From Lachnospiraceae bacterium (lineage in GTDB: Bacteria > Bacillota > Clostridia > Lachnospirales > Lachnospiraceae), in contig JAGAMG010000043.1 of assembly GCA_017624835.1 (NCBI GenBank), positions 1 to 64,000 on the forward strand: a DNA stretch of 64,000 nucleotides, in the 5' to 3' direction. Below are positions 42,454-52,027 of the stretch, piece after piece. The notes beneath the pieces were generated by a model. It was not told the DNA's origin. It worked only from the letters and a program-made list of their open reading frames with translations, and did not search any database. Numbering within the stretch: position 1 is the first letter of the stretch; each line of letters starts with the position of its first letter. The position numbers and the translations under genes are program-made.

Positions 42454-42888
42454 CTAAAATCCAAATTTTGAGGTAAATGATTTTAAAGTCGCACTATACT
42501 TTTCCAGTGTTTCTGCTGCCTCATTGATATTTTCCAAGGCTTCGCTTAATTCCTCCGTATCCAGACCTGCAATTGCCTCATTGATAGCATCCACGTCCAA
42601 CTGCTCCAACTGGGCTGCTATCTGAATCCAATCCACCGCACCTACTGTTTCCTCCAGCATTCCTACTGCATCATTAATTGCTTTGAAGTCCACAGCGGAA
42701 ATCTCTTCCACAACCGGCTCTAGCTGTTCCACATACCCCGATACGGTACGATATGCCACAAATCCTCCTGCCAAAATTCCCATCATACAAAAGCAGGTAA
42801 TCAGGGTAATGATTCGGTTAATTAAAATTCCTCTTTGCAGTTTTTCCAAAACTGCCTCTGTATTTGTTTTCTCCTGTGTGTTTACCAT
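42454..42888 (-). CDS. Small membrane-anchored coiled-coil protein, unknown
   Basis: 144 residues from the ATG at 42888 (GGAGG 7 bases upstream). One membrane helix at about 25-48 (INRIITLITCFCMMGILAGG), then an acidic helical region (about 60-140) made of repeated AINDAVG, AINEAIAG and ALENINEAAE segments that should form a coiled coil outside or at the membrane. I do not recognise a family. It ends 12 bp before the decayed GH51 gene, so the two were probably an operon. Confidence 0.7.
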   Translation of the reverse strand: MVNTQEKTNTEAVLEKLQRGILINRIITLITCFCMMGILAGGFVAYRTVSGYVEQLEPVVEEISAVDFKAINDAVGMLEETVGAVDWIQIAAQLEQLDVDAINEAIAGLDTEELSEALENINEAAETLEKYSATLKSFTSKFGF

Positions 42889-42974
42889 ATCCAATCCTCC
42901 TGTATCTTATTTCTTCTATCTTTAATCTCGTATCTCTTTTTTTATTCCTGTTTTCTTCTTTTAGCGCATTTCTT

Positions 42975-43415
42975 TTAGCTGTCCGTGCATCCGTCCAGTA
43001 ATTTATGCAAAATACGATGCAATGTTAATGCCTCTTCCGGCTCCAGCTTCATACAAGCTCCCATTTGCCTAGGTATTTTTACAGCCTTTTGTTTCAATTC
43101 CTCTCCAACCTCCGTCAGCGTTACCAGTAAAACACGCTCATCCTCCTTGGATCGTTCTCTGTGAAGATAACCCTTTTGTTCCAGTTTTTTCAAAACCGGC
43201 GTCAAGGTTCCAGAATCCAAATACAAAAGCTCCCCCAATTGCTTTACACTGATTTCTTCCTGCTCCCATAATACCAGCATGGCAATATATTGGGTATAGG
43301 TCAAATCAAATTCATCCAGATAGGGCTTATACATCCTTACTACCTCTTTGGCGCAGGCATATAGCGGAAAACATAATTGATTACATAATTTTAATTCTTC
43401 AAATTCTTGTGCCAT
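42975..43415 (-). CDS. ohrR: OhrR-type organic peroxide sensor (MarR family)
   Basis: 146 residues from the ATG at 43415, almost the same length as B. subtilis OhrR. The longer frame to 43466 is rejected. The reactive Cys15 is at the same position as in B. subtilis ([12 protein letters not shown]); winged helix [20 protein letters not shown] and [13 protein letters not shown] match the family closely. Two more Cys (11, 21) lie nearby. Oxidation of Cys15 by organic hydroperoxides releases DNA. No ohrA gene is adjacent; an operator-like match in its own promoter is repeated before the peroxidase operon at 57.8 kb, which is the likely target. Confidence 0.9.
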   Translation of the reverse strand: MAQEFEELKLCNQLCFPLYACAKEVVRMYKPYLDEFDLTYTQYIAMLVLWEQEEISVKQLGELLYLDSGTLTPVLKKLEQKGYLHRERSKEDERVLLVTLTEVGEELKQKAVKIPRQMGACMKLEPEEALTLHRILHKLLDGCTDS

Positions 43416-43441
43416 ATTTTTCTCCTTTGCACGAAACACTA

Positions 43442-43463
43442 CATTGTACACAATTAAATTTAC
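43442..43463 (-). promoter_or_regulatory. OhrR operator-like site in the ohrR promoter
   Basis: Plus strand CATTGTACACAATTAAATT, ending TTACC; it differs from the site at 57791-57809 at one of 19 positions. On the minus strand TACAAT (43443-43448) forms the -10 box. The core CAATTAAATT resembles known B. subtilis OhrR operators. Confidence 0.7.
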
Positions 43464-43650
43464 CATTTTTCCTATTTCAGTGCAAGGGATAGTTTTTTAT
43501 GTGCAATATGTAGAACAATTACATTTTTCATGCGCTTTTTGCATAAAATTTTTACTTATACGCCAAAAATATTGTAAATTTTTGCGCATTATTGTAAAAT
43601 TAACTTATATTTTATTGCATAATAAAAAATCAGGCAAAGGAGTGTTTATC

Positions 43651-45336
43651 ATGGGGAAAGATTATGTAAACCTAAAAGTTGAGGCGAAACTAAAAAAAGC
43701 CTTTACATCTATTTTAAGGATGTTTATTGCAGCTATTTTTGTGCCAATTTTGGCAAGTTTTCTTGTTGTAAGCTCGTTCAGTAAATTTTATTCAGATGCC
43801 TACACCAATACAGTGGCACAGTTGCAAATCCAACGCGATATCCAGATGGTAGGAAAGCTTGTTTTGTTATCCGTTACCACTCAGGACAGTGCAGAAGCTG
43901 CAAAATATGTAAACGTTGCCAGCGGCAAAATGGAAGGTATTTCTGCCAATGTAGCAACCTTACAGGAAGCCTTTTCCGACCCTGATGTTACTGCCCGGCT
44001 GGCAACGGAAATTGATGGATTAAAAGCCGTTATTGCAACCTTGGGAGAACAAATAACCGCTCAGGAACTGGCTGCGGCTGTAAATACTTTTGACACTGAT
44101 TTTTATAGCAAATCAGAAGCGGTTAATACAATTTTAAACGAAATCGGAACCACTTCCGATGCCAATGCCCTTAAGGAAATCAATATTTCCACCTACCTGG
44201 CAATCGGCAGTATTATTGCAATGATAATACTTGGTATTATTAATGTACTTTTTGCAACCAGGATTTCCAAGGCTCTGACCAATATTATCATAACTCCCAT
44301 TAAGGAGCTTAGAAATGCCATGTCTGAAATGAGACAGGGAAATTTGGATATTAAGGTAGAATATCAGTCTCAGGATGAATTTGGCGAATTGGCTGCTGAT
44401 TTTAACCAATCCACACAGATTCTTCATGTTATTGTTGAAGATGCGGGAGAGCTCCTTGGCGAAATGGCTGAGGGTAATTTCAATATCAATACCCGGCATG
44501 AGGCTCAGTATGTAGGCAGCTTCCGCGCCTTAATCGAAAGCATGCGTAAGCTGAACAGACAATTAGACAACACATTAAGACATATTAATGATGTATCAGA
44601 GCAGGTAGCTGTGGGCTCCGGCCAGTTAGCCGACAGCTCCCAGGCTTTGGCGGAAGGTGCCACAGACCAAGCAGCTTCCATTGAAGAATTATCTGCAAAC
44701 ATTGAAAATGTTAGCAATATTGCTGCCGGAAGTGCAGAAGGCGCCCAGCAGGCTGCCAATCAGATTGCCGATGCTGCCCGCGAAGCAGAAAAGAGCCGCG
44801 AGGAAATTAATGAGCTTACCGCTGCCATGGAGCGCATTACTGAAACCTCCAGAGAAATCGAAAATATTATCGGTGCCATTGAGGAAATTGCTTCCCAGAC
44901 CAACCTCTTGTCCTTAAATGCTTCTATTGAAGCAGCTCGTGCCGGTGAAGCAGGACGAGGCTTTGCGGTGGTTGCCGACCAGATTGGCAAGCTGGCGGCT
45001 GACAGTGCTCAGTCCGCTGTTACCACAAGAGAATTAATTGAAAAATCTCTCCAAGAAATTGAAAAAGGAAACGAAATCACACAGCATACCGCCGAAACAA
45101 TCGGTACTGTACTCGCAAGCATGACCAGCTTTGCCGGTGCCGCTACCTCCTCCGCAGAGGAATCCCGTTCTCAGGCAGAGCTGTTAAAGCAGGTTGAATT
45201 AGGAATTGAACAAATTTCTACCGTTGTTCAAAACAACTCCGCATCTGCTGAAGAAACCTCCGCTGTCAGCGAGGAGCTTTCTGCACAGGCGGAATCCTTA
45301 AAGGATTTAGTCGGACGCTTTACATTACGTGAATAA
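43651..45336 (+). CDS. Methyl-accepting chemotaxis protein with four-helix-bundle-type sensor
   Basis: 561 residues from the ATG at 43651 (AAAGGAG upstream); a frame open to 43444 is rejected because it crosses the ohrR promoter. Membrane helices at about 22-45 and 185-205 flank an extracellular helical sensor (about 50-180). Then HAMP-like segments ([22 protein letters not shown]) and the signalling coil with tip [20 protein letters not shown] in outline. Probable receptor for taxis; ligand unknown. Orphan gene with its own terminator. Confidence 0.92.
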   Translation: MGKDYVNLKVEAKLKKAFTSILRMFIAAIFVPILASFLVVSSFSKFYSDAYTNTVAQLQIQRDIQMVGKLVLLSVTTQDSAEAAKYVNVASGKMEGISANVATLQEAFSDPDVTARLATEIDGLKAVIATLGEQITAQELAAAVNTFDTDFYSKSEAVNTILNEIGTTSDANALKEINISTYLAIGSIIAMIILGIINVLFATRISKALTNIIITPIKELRNAMSEMRQGNLDIKVEYQSQDEFGELAADFNQSTQILHVIVEDAGELLGEMAEGNFNINTRHEAQYVGSFRALIESMRKLNRQLDNTLRHINDVSEQVAVGSGQLADSSQALAEGATDQAASIEELSANIENVSNIAAGSAEGAQQAANQIADAAREAEKSREEINELTAAMERITETSREIENIIGAIEEIASQTNLLSLNASIEAARAGEAGRGFAVVADQIGKLAADSAQSAVTTRELIEKSLQEIEKGNEITQHTAETIGTVLASMTSFAGAATSSAEESRSQAELLKQVELGIEQISTVVQNNSASAEETSAVSEELSAQAESLKDLVGRFTLRE

Positions 45337-45368
45337 ACATAGTCAAAGTTCTTTTGATAAAGCGCTAA

Positions 45369-45406
45369 AAAGAGGCTATGCATCATATTTGATGTGTAGC
45401 CTCTTA
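45369..45406. terminator. Bidirectional terminator
   Basis: 16-bp stem AAGAGGCTATGCATCA / TGATGTGTAGCCTCTT (one G-T pair), with A-rich and T-rich flanks, between the convergent chemoreceptor and membrane protein genes. Confidence 0.92.
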
Positions 45407-45463
45407 ATTCTTTCTTTTATTTCTTTCCCTTCACTCTGCAAAGGTTCTTTGTCATTTGTCGCT

Positions 45464-47248
45464 CTATTGTTCTACATTCTTTTTCTTAATTTTACAGGGG
45501 TGCTGTAATTCCACTGCCAATAATACCGGTGCTGATACAATTAAAGGATACATATACCTTACTAAAGAACAGGGACCTAACAGGATGGTTCCGTAATATG
45601 CCAAGAGTAACATTGATACAGTTACCACTTTCCAATTCTTTGACAACAGTGCATGCAATACACATACAGCCAACATCCAAAAATAGAATGCCGGAGCAAA
45701 AAGTGTTGCCAAAAAAGGAATCTCCTGACAGGTATTCAGCGTAAACAAATCCTCAAAAATATTTTCCAGCCAAGGGAACAGACTATAGTGCTCTACTCCA
45801 TAGCCCTTTGCTACACTTGTAATCAAATAGCCCTTTCGTTCCTCAGGATTGGTTCCATACACATAAGCATGGCTGACATCATCCAAAAAGATATTTCCCT
45901 GATTAATATACAAGGATGCATCTATGGACACACCGGAAAATTGCTTAAACAGCTTCCACCATACATTCAAGAAATGCTTTTCCTGTCCTTCGATTTGGAT
46001 ACGCCCCTTAGCAATATCCACTGTAGATAAAACATAATCACCGGTGGATATTCCCAATGCATCAATTTCAGCCACCATTTCCGGAGTCATCTCAGAACTG
46101 CAAAATGCATAGCATCTTGCAATCTGAGAAATGGGCATGGACATCATTTCATTGATGGAGCCGGGTTTTGCGTCCACAGCCTTTATCATTACCATATTAG
46201 ATAACTGTCCGATTGCAAATATTGCGATAACAACAGCAATACCCATGCGCATTCCATACTTTTCCAGCTTATTAATGAAAAGAAAACCGATAAATACCAC
46301 TGCCCATACTGCTAATGCATACTTGGCATTATTTCTGAATAAAAAGACCAAGATACCGGATGCTGCCAACATGCAACATTTAGGAATACTTTGTCTGAAT
46401 TTTTCCTCTTCCAAGAACCGCAATACTAATACTGCAAACAAGAGCACAAACACGGAAAACAAGGTATCCTTTGTAGCACTGATTGCCAATAAGGAATTAA
46501 TTGGCCAGATTGCAAAAAACAAAAGGATAGCTATCCGCAATATCCGCTTTACTCTCTTGGTATATAAATACCACAATACATAAGCTAATACCAAAGCACA
46601 TATTACCATTTGCACAATCGTATAAATTGCCACTCCTGTAGTATAGCTTCCCAGCTTTTCTCCAAGCAGATAAAAGAATTTCAACATCAGAGTATGTATC
46701 AGCGGATGATGAGTGGTATACTCTGCATTCTTTACCATGGTAATCTGTATGTGTACATCATAGGCAAAGATTCCCGGATAATACGCCAGAAATCCCGGTA
46801 TCCATGCCACAAAAAGAATCACAAAATAGCTCCAATAATATTTTTTAAACAGTCCATAATCTACTGTTTCTTCTTTTTGGGTAAACAGCTTTTCATAAAT
46901 CCTCGTCACTAAATATGATACTGCTGAAAATCCGGTTACTCCACAGGCAAAAATATTCCAGGTATAATATTCAAAAACACCATCGCCACCGCTTGTCCTA
47001 AGTAAAAAACCAATAATCCCCACACAGGTAACAACAAAGGAAAAGAGCAGCACCCAGAGATTCCACTGATAAGTGCGCCAATACAGGTAGCATCCGCTTA
47101 CAACCAGACAACCGATTACTGTAATAATAAACATGGATTCGGACTTTTGCAACATTCCAATATCACATAATTGTTCTATAAAAAAGTATCCGCATAGGAA
47201 AGAAATTACAAGCAATATCCATTTCTGTTTTTCCACATCCAACTTCAT
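45464..47248 (-). CDS. Polytopic membrane protein, DUF6020-like, probable cell-surface glycosyltransferase
   Basis: 594 residues with about 12-13 membrane helices. Motifs shared with the next gene: FLAYYPGIFAYDVHIQ, a Pro-rich HHPLIHTLML loop, SATKDTLFS, LFRNNAKYALA, and a C-terminal GPCSLVRYMYPL. The layout resembles the DUF6020/GT-C type, multi-pass enzymes that use lipid-linked sugars; the donor and acceptor are unknown. It follows a second copy and a GT2 dolichol-phosphate-mannose-like enzyme that would supply the lipid-linked sugar. The 3-bp gap to its paralogue indicates one operon. Confidence 0.72.
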   Translation of the reverse strand: MKLDVEKQKWILLVISFLCGYFFIEQLCDIGMLQKSESMFIITVIGCLVVSGCYLYWRTYQWNLWVLLFSFVVTCVGIIGFLLRTSGGDGVFEYYTWNIFACGVTGFSAVSYLVTRIYEKLFTQKEETVDYGLFKKYYWSYFVILFVAWIPGFLAYYPGIFAYDVHIQITMVKNAEYTTHHPLIHTLMLKFFYLLGEKLGSYTTGVAIYTIVQMVICALVLAYVLWYLYTKRVKRILRIAILLFFAIWPINSLLAISATKDTLFSVFVLLFAVLVLRFLEEEKFRQSIPKCCMLAASGILVFLFRNNAKYALAVWAVVFIGFLFINKLEKYGMRMGIAVVIAIFAIGQLSNMVMIKAVDAKPGSINEMMSMPISQIARCYAFCSSEMTPEMVAEIDALGISTGDYVLSTVDIAKGRIQIEGQEKHFLNVWWKLFKQFSGVSIDASLYINQGNIFLDDVSHAYVYGTNPEERKGYLITSVAKGYGVEHYSLFPWLENIFEDLFTLNTCQEIPFLATLFAPAFYFWMLAVCVLHALLSKNWKVVTVSMLLLAYYGTILLGPCSLVRYMYPLIVSAPVLLAVELQHPCKIKKKNVEQ

Positions 47249-47251
47249 GCT

Positions 47252-49135
47252 CTATTTCTCCTCCGCCTTCATATCGTCTGCATCATTTTGACATGCTAAT
47301 ACGCCCAGCATCAGCGGAATGATTACAATAATGGGCAACACATATCGCACCTGTACAACAGGACCTAAAAACATAGTCATCAAATAAACCAAGGGAAGCA
47401 GGGTTACTAATATTTTCTTTTTATGCTTCATATAGAAGGATGCAATTACAGTTAACAGTAATGCCCAACAATAGAAGCAGGGCTTAAAGAAATTAGAAAT
47501 TACCGTCCAATCATAAAAGCAATTGGCACTTACCAATTCTTCCAAAGCGCTCTCCAATGCCGGAAATTTGGAAACATGAGCGATTCCTTGGGGAATTTCC
47601 TCGGAGGTGGAAGAGGTATATGTGGACAACGCACCCATTCTTCCTTCCAGACCGGAGCCAAATACCTCCGCCCAGGTTACATCATCCCAAAACCAATAAC
47701 CACTGTTTAATATCAGGAAAGCATCCAGATATTCATTGGGATATTTCAGACCAATTTTAACCCAATCTATCAACATCTGCGAAATACTGGGTGCCCATGT
47801 ATCATTATATACAAATACTCCTACATAACTCTTTACCGGATCCGATAAAGCCGGATTGTATCTTTGCCAAAACTCCTGAGGAACATATTTATCCAAAAGT
47901 GCAAAGGTCTCCGGATCCATTTCATCCCCATGATAATAACCAACTCTTGCCATGGTCTGCAAGGGAACACTCCACATTTCAACCTTGCTTCCCCGCCCTT
48001 CAGTACCGATGACAATTTGCATTCCTTCCAGACCCACCTTACCACCGATTACCAACAGCAGACAGACAATTAAAATGCGCAGTCTTTGTTTCTTTGCTCC
48101 CAAGATAAGGTAAACAAACATAAACACAGCTACCGCATAAATGGCATTATTTCTAAAGAGCATCATCACAATACCCTCTAACACCCACAAAATATCCATT
48201 ACCTTCTGCTTGTGTTCATCACACAAAAAGGTTCTTTCCACAAACAAACTGATAAATACAAGGAAAAGTGCTGAAAACAACACGTCTTTGGTAGCACCAA
48301 CGGATAATACGGAAATAAAAGGAAAGAGTCCGTAAAACAGCACCATTGCCACAACCGGCCATTTCTTTTTTACCAGACGATACACTGTCACACAGGAATA
48401 ACCGCAGGCTGCCGCAAACACCAGCATCTGAAAAATACTGTAAAATGCCATACCTATTTCATAGCTGCCAAACACCTTACCAATCTGAAAAGCCACCCAG
48501 ATTAACCAGGTATGGGCAAGGGGCTGATAGCTGTTAAACCACACAAAGCCCTTTGCCGCCTCTATGGACTGTCTGTGAAAATCATATGCCATAACTGCCG
48601 GATAATAAGCCAGAAATACCGGTATCCAGCAAACAAAAACCGCTGCCATGGCACTGAGGAATACATTTCTGCTTTTCCATGTCTTAGCAGACTGCACCGG
48701 TGAAATATTCTGTAGCTTTTCAATTCCCATAAATAAATAATTGGTAAAAGGAAATACACAAATACTTAAAGCCAGACTTCTAAGCACAATCCATACCTTG
48801 CCCCTAAAGCCACTCTCCGTCATCATGGTCATTCGAAGCTGATATCCCATAACCATAACTACCGCAAATAAAAACGCCACTCCGAAAGCATATAGGATAC
48901 GTTTTCTGCGCGACTTTTTATCTTTCAATTCACTGATATTCTTTGCAGTATGCTGTAGCATCACAAATACCACGGCATATACAAATAGGGAAATAATTCC
49001 GTTGGAAAAGTAATTTGCTGTAAACAGTGTACTTAAATAGGTGATTCCATATACACCGAACCACGCCAATACCAGCATTAGACCTATGTACAGCTTATCT
49101 TGTTGCTTTTTTATTGTTTCTGTTATGTTCTTCAT
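47252..49135 (-). CDS. Polytopic membrane protein, DUF6020-like paralogue
   Basis: 627 residues, about 13 membrane helices. It shares with the downstream paralogue FLAYYPAVMAYDFHRQ, YQPLAHTWLIW, VGATKDVLFSALFL, LFRNNAIYAVAVF and GPVVQVRYVLPI. The conserved Asp in the first loop (AYD) is a catalytic candidate, as in other GT-C enzymes where an Asp near the first extracellular loop is used. The pair probably arose by tandem duplication and may add two related sugars to a surface polymer or act as a heterodimer. Starts 21 bp after the GT2 gene. Confidence 0.72.
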   Translation of the reverse strand: MKNITETIKKQQDKLYIGLMLVLAWFGVYGITYLSTLFTANYFSNGIISLFVYAVVFVMLQHTAKNISELKDKKSRRKRILYAFGVAFLFAVVMVMGYQLRMTMMTESGFRGKVWIVLRSLALSICVFPFTNYLFMGIEKLQNISPVQSAKTWKSRNVFLSAMAAVFVCWIPVFLAYYPAVMAYDFHRQSIEAAKGFVWFNSYQPLAHTWLIWVAFQIGKVFGSYEIGMAFYSIFQMLVFAAACGYSCVTVYRLVKKKWPVVAMVLFYGLFPFISVLSVGATKDVLFSALFLVFISLFVERTFLCDEHKQKVMDILWVLEGIVMMLFRNNAIYAVAVFMFVYLILGAKKQRLRILIVCLLLVIGGKVGLEGMQIVIGTEGRGSKVEMWSVPLQTMARVGYYHGDEMDPETFALLDKYVPQEFWQRYNPALSDPVKSYVGVFVYNDTWAPSISQMLIDWVKIGLKYPNEYLDAFLILNSGYWFWDDVTWAEVFGSGLEGRMGALSTYTSSTSEEIPQGIAHVSKFPALESALEELVSANCFYDWTVISNFFKPCFYCWALLLTVIASFYMKHKKKILVTLLPLVYLMTMFLGPVVQVRYVLPIIVIIPLMLGVLACQNDADDMKAEEK

Positions 49136-49156
49136 AAATTTATCCTTGGCGGAACC

Positions 49157-50095
49157 TTAAATGCCCGCAGCCTTTTCCCTCTCTTCCATACAGTTTAAAC
49201 GATATTCAAATTCCCTTCTTTCCTTAGCTGCAATTTCTGACAAAATCATACCGGAGAAAAAGGACTGTATGGCTGCCAGTGCCAAAAATCCACTGACAAT
49301 CAATGTAGGGAATTTGGGCACCAGACCGGTTTGCAGATATTCCATAAATACAGGCGTAAACAATGCTGCAGCAAGTACCATCAGTAATAAACTGATTACA
49401 CCAAAAAAGCCAAAGGGCTTGTAATTCTTAAATAACTGTACAATCTTATATAATACCTTAATACCATCCTTATAGGTATTCAGCTTGGACTCACTTCCTG
49501 CCGGTCTGTCACGATAGTCCACTATTACATTCTCCACCTGCATCTTATAATTTACTGCATGGATAGTCATTTCTGTCTCAATCTCAAAGCCTGCAGAAAT
49601 CACAGGGAAGGTCTTTACAAACTTATAATTAAAAGCACGATACCCTGTCATAATATCCTTGATATCAGAACGGAACAACCAATTAATACTGCTGCGTACA
49701 AGGCTGTTTCCAAAATTGTGAAAAGGACGCTTATTTTCCGTAAAATAGGTGGAAGAAAGCCTGTCCCCCACTACCATATCTGCCTGATAAGTCAGAACCT
49801 TGTCCACCATTTCAGGTGCATTTTCCAAAGGATAGGTATCATCACCATCAATCATCAGATAACATTGTGCATCTATTTCACGAAACATACGGCGAATCAC
49901 ATTACCCTTGCCCTGCTTGTACTCATGGCGCACTACTGCCCCTGCTGCCTTTGCAATTTCAACTGTCTTGTCCGTAGAATTATTATCATATACATAAATC
50001 ACTGCCTCCGGCAAGGTTGCCTTTGCATCCCTTACTACCTTACCGATGGTCTTTTCTTCATTATAACATGGTATCAAAACCGCTATTTTATCCAT
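49157..50095 (-). CDS. GT2 glycosyltransferase, polyprenyl-phosphate sugar type
   Basis: 312 residues from the ATG at 50095 (GGAGG 8 bases upstream). GT-A domain with VLIPCYNEEKTIGKVV, the nucleotide-binding YDNNSTD, and the DxD motif MIDGDDTYP near residue 90; two C-terminal membrane helices (about 225-285) as in GtrB/DPM1-like proteins. It transfers a sugar from a nucleotide donor to undecaprenyl phosphate on the inner membrane face. The two following membrane proteins would then use this lipid-linked sugar outside. First gene of the three-gene operon. Confidence 0.85.
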   Translation of the reverse strand: MDKIAVLIPCYNEEKTIGKVVRDAKATLPEAVIYVYDNNSTDKTVEIAKAAGAVVRHEYKQGKGNVIRRMFREIDAQCYLMIDGDDTYPLENAPEMVDKVLTYQADMVVGDRLSSTYFTENKRPFHNFGNSLVRSSINWLFRSDIKDIMTGYRAFNYKFVKTFPVISAGFEIETEMTIHAVNYKMQVENVIVDYRDRPAGSESKLNTYKDGIKVLYKIVQLFKNYKPFGFFGVISLLLMVLAAALFTPVFMEYLQTGLVPKFPTLIVSGFLALAAIQSFFSGMILSEIAAKERREFEYRLNCMEEREKAAGI

Positions 50096-50123
50096 TTGCA
50101 TTTCCTCCAAATATTCTATATAG

Positions 50124-50152
50124 ATTATAAGGAATTCGTCCGGTAAAGTAAA
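50124..50152 (-). promoter_or_regulatory. Promoter of the glycosyltransferase operon
   Basis: On the minus strand TTTACT (50147-50152), 17-bp spacer, perfect TATAAT (50124-50129), about 30 bp before the start codon. Confidence 0.7.
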
Positions 50153-50171
50153 GGGATTTAGGTATAAAGTT

Positions 50172-51002
50172 TTAGTCTATACGATGTTTTCCCGCTTTGA
50201 AATCAATTATCAATAGGACAATGGCACAAATAATAACAGCCGCAAAATCCAGCATATCCCATAAATCAAAAACAGGAATATTCAAAATTTTATAAAGCAA
50301 TAAGTTAATTAGTATGCACATAGGGATTGTAAGTAGCAGCGAAAGAGCACCTGCAAGCCACTTTCGCCCTTTCAGCTTACGAAACAAGGCGAAGACACTC
50401 CATAAATATAGGATTACAATAGGGGCAACGCCGCCACCTACATACATAAATAAATCTACGCCTTCTACCAAAATACTCAGCACATACAAAAAAGGAATTG
50501 TAAAAAGACTTACTGCTGTTAGTGACCATGCGATTCCTTTTCTATCCCATTTAATCATTGGAAACAACACAAACCATGCATATATAATCGCACTGGTTGG
50601 AAAGAGCGACCAAGATAATCTTTCGGTAATTGCAAGGTCACATATGCTACACACTATTATGCCTAGTAAAAGTACAGCTGAGAACAGAATGGCAAATAAA
50701 TTCTGCCATGATTTCATTCGATTCTTTGCAGATTTGTCTGCATATTGTATGGCGTTATCAATATTTACTGTATCATTCTCCATATTCAACTTGCTCTTCT
50801 CGCCGTTTAACAGTTCCTCTACGGTTATTCCAAGTACAGCTGCAAGCTCCGGTAATAATGTAATATCAGGACAACTTACTCCTCTTTCCCATTTTGACAC
50901 CGCCTTGTCAGTAACATTTAATTTTGCAGCTAACTCCTTCTGTGTCATTTGCTTTGCTTTTCGCAATTCCACAATGAATAGTCCCATCTTTTGATTGTCC
51001 AT
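50172..51002 (-). CDS. XRE-family regulator with C-terminal membrane domain
   Basis: 276 residues. Helix-turn-helix at about 8-65 (MTQKELAAKLNVTDKAVSKW in part) followed by VEELLNGEKS, then six membrane helices from about 100 to 270. This HTH plus multi-helix membrane layout is common in Bacillota and of unknown general role; the soluble end probably controls nearby genes in response to a membrane event. It is not closely similar to the other XRE membrane regulator at 35-36 kb. GAGAGGA lies 6 bases before the ATG. Confidence 0.8.
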   Translation of the reverse strand: MDNQKMGLFIVELRKAKQMTQKELAAKLNVTDKAVSKWERGVSCPDITLLPELAAVLGITVEELLNGEKSKLNMENDTVNIDNAIQYADKSAKNRMKSWQNLFAILFSAVLLLGIIVCSICDLAITERLSWSLFPTSAIIYAWFVLFPMIKWDRKGIAWSLTAVSLFTIPFLYVLSILVEGVDLFMYVGGGVAPIVILYLWSVFALFRKLKGRKWLAGALSLLLTIPMCILINLLLYKILNIPVFDLWDMLDFAAVIICAIVLLIIDFKAGKHRID

Positions 51003-51096
51003 AACAAATCCTCTCTTTCAGTGGCTATGCCTTTTATTTTAACTGAAAGTACCATATTTTCATAGAGGATTACACTCTACTGTTGGTTTACTTGCA

Positions 51097-51582
51097 CTAT
51101 TTCCAATATTCCAGCAGTTTCTCATCAATCTCCGCTATCCGTTCTTTTCCCATAACCTGACTATAAAAAGCAAGCTTCTCCACCTCTTCTTTGTCCTCTC
51201 GCTTTTGTATCATTGCATTCAGCATTTCCTCTGGCAGGGAAACTCCATACAAGGCTCCATATTCTTCATGCCACTCCGGGTTAAAATATCCCGGCGCCAT
51301 CTTGAAATGCATCAAACCAAGATAAGTATATTCCACATCCTTTAGCCCAAGTTCCTCGTAGCCCTCTCTGATAATACAATCTCTGACTGATTCCCCCTCT
51401 TCTTTACAGCCGCCAAAAATCTCCCAATTCTTCCGCCAATGATTCCATCCCATAAGGTATTCCTTGCCGATTTTCACAACCAGCAGAGCATGATTTACCG
51501 GAGTGTAGATTTGCTCAGCCTGCATTTCCTCTACCGGAATTATCTCTAATAATTCGTTACCTTTTCTGTCTTTGATTATCAC
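51097..51582 (-). CDS. NUDIX hydrolase
   Basis: 161 residues starting at GTG 51582, with AGGAGG 9 bases upstream. A longer open frame reaches 51723 but crosses a tandem repeat of period 83 (not a multiple of three) and lacks conservation, so it is rejected. NUDIX box: GGCKEEGESVRDCIIREGYE then ELGL, matching G-x5-E-x7-R-E-x2-E-E-x-G. These enzymes hydrolyse nucleoside diphosphates linked to another group; the N-terminus (IIKDRKGNELLEIIPVEEM) recalls IPP-isomerase or 8-oxo-dGTP types, but the substrate is not readable. Single gene. Confidence 0.85.
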   Translation of the reverse strand: MIIKDRKGNELLEIIPVEEMQAEQIYTPVNHALLVVKIGKEYLMGWNHWRKNWEIFGGCKEEGESVRDCIIREGYEELGLKDVEYTYLGLMHFKMAPGYFNPEWHEEYGALYGVSLPEEMLNAMIQKREDKEEVEKLAFYSQVMGKERIAEIDEKLLEYWK

Positions 51583-51604
51583 TTCATTTGACCTCCTTTC
51601 TTGT

Positions 51605-51803
51605 GGGCAGTACAGAACATATTTCCGGCTCCATGCCCATTTTGCTAGCTTCTTGGCGCCTACCTCTTGGATTCCCTTCACTTTCTTGGGCAGTACAGAA
51701 CACATTTCCAGCTCCATGCCCATTTTGCTGGCTTCTTAACGCCTGCTTCTTGGCTTTCCTACGCTTTTGTGGGCAGCACAGAGCATTTTTCCGGCTCCAT
51801 GCC
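51605..51803 (-). repeat. Three-copy 83-bp tandem repeat upstream of the NUDIX gene
   Basis: Units start at 51605, 51688 and 51771 (period 83; the third is partial). On the minus strand each begins GGGCATGGAGC and returns GCTCTG/TTCTG...TGCCC, forming a hairpin of about 34 nt, then a spacer with AAGAAGC. The array ends 22 bp before the NUDIX start codon. The 445-bp gap 51583-52027 also holds the terminator at 51829-51870 and a short tandem repeat at 51942-52001. Confidence 0.85.
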
Positions 51804-51828
51804 CACTTAATTGCCAAATGTTATCCCA

Positions 51829-51870
51829 CAAAAAAACGCCTGTTAAGGAAATTATTTTCCCTAACAAGCG
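51829..51870 (-). terminator. Terminator of the GH43-like gene
   Basis: Stem CGCTTGTTAGGGAAA / TTTCCTTAACAGGCG with two mismatches and loop ATAA, followed on the minus strand by TTTTTTTG. Confidence 0.88.
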
Positions 51871-51941
51871 TGGATCAGACCTTTCGTCTAATATCTATTT
51901 GATGATAGCATGCAAATATAGCATTTGTCAATGAACTGTAT

Positions 51942-52001
51942 GCAATATAACATCTCTGTATGCTGTATATCATCTCTATATGCAACATACAACCTCTATA
52001 C
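51942..52001. repeat. Three-copy 20-bp tandem repeat
   Basis: Units GCAATATAACATCTCTGTAT, GCTGTATATCATCTCTATAT and GCAACATACAACCTCTATAC follow one another exactly every 20 bp, between the GH43-like stop codon and its terminator. Function unknown; 20 bp is about two helical turns. Confidence 0.7.
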
Positions 52002-52027
52002 TGCTTTACATAAACTTAACCCTGCCT

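Noticed and set aside
43444-43650. N-terminal extension of the second chemoreceptor by 69 residues
   Set aside because: It crosses the ohrR promoter and operator and precedes a good AAAGGAG site at the internal ATG 43651.
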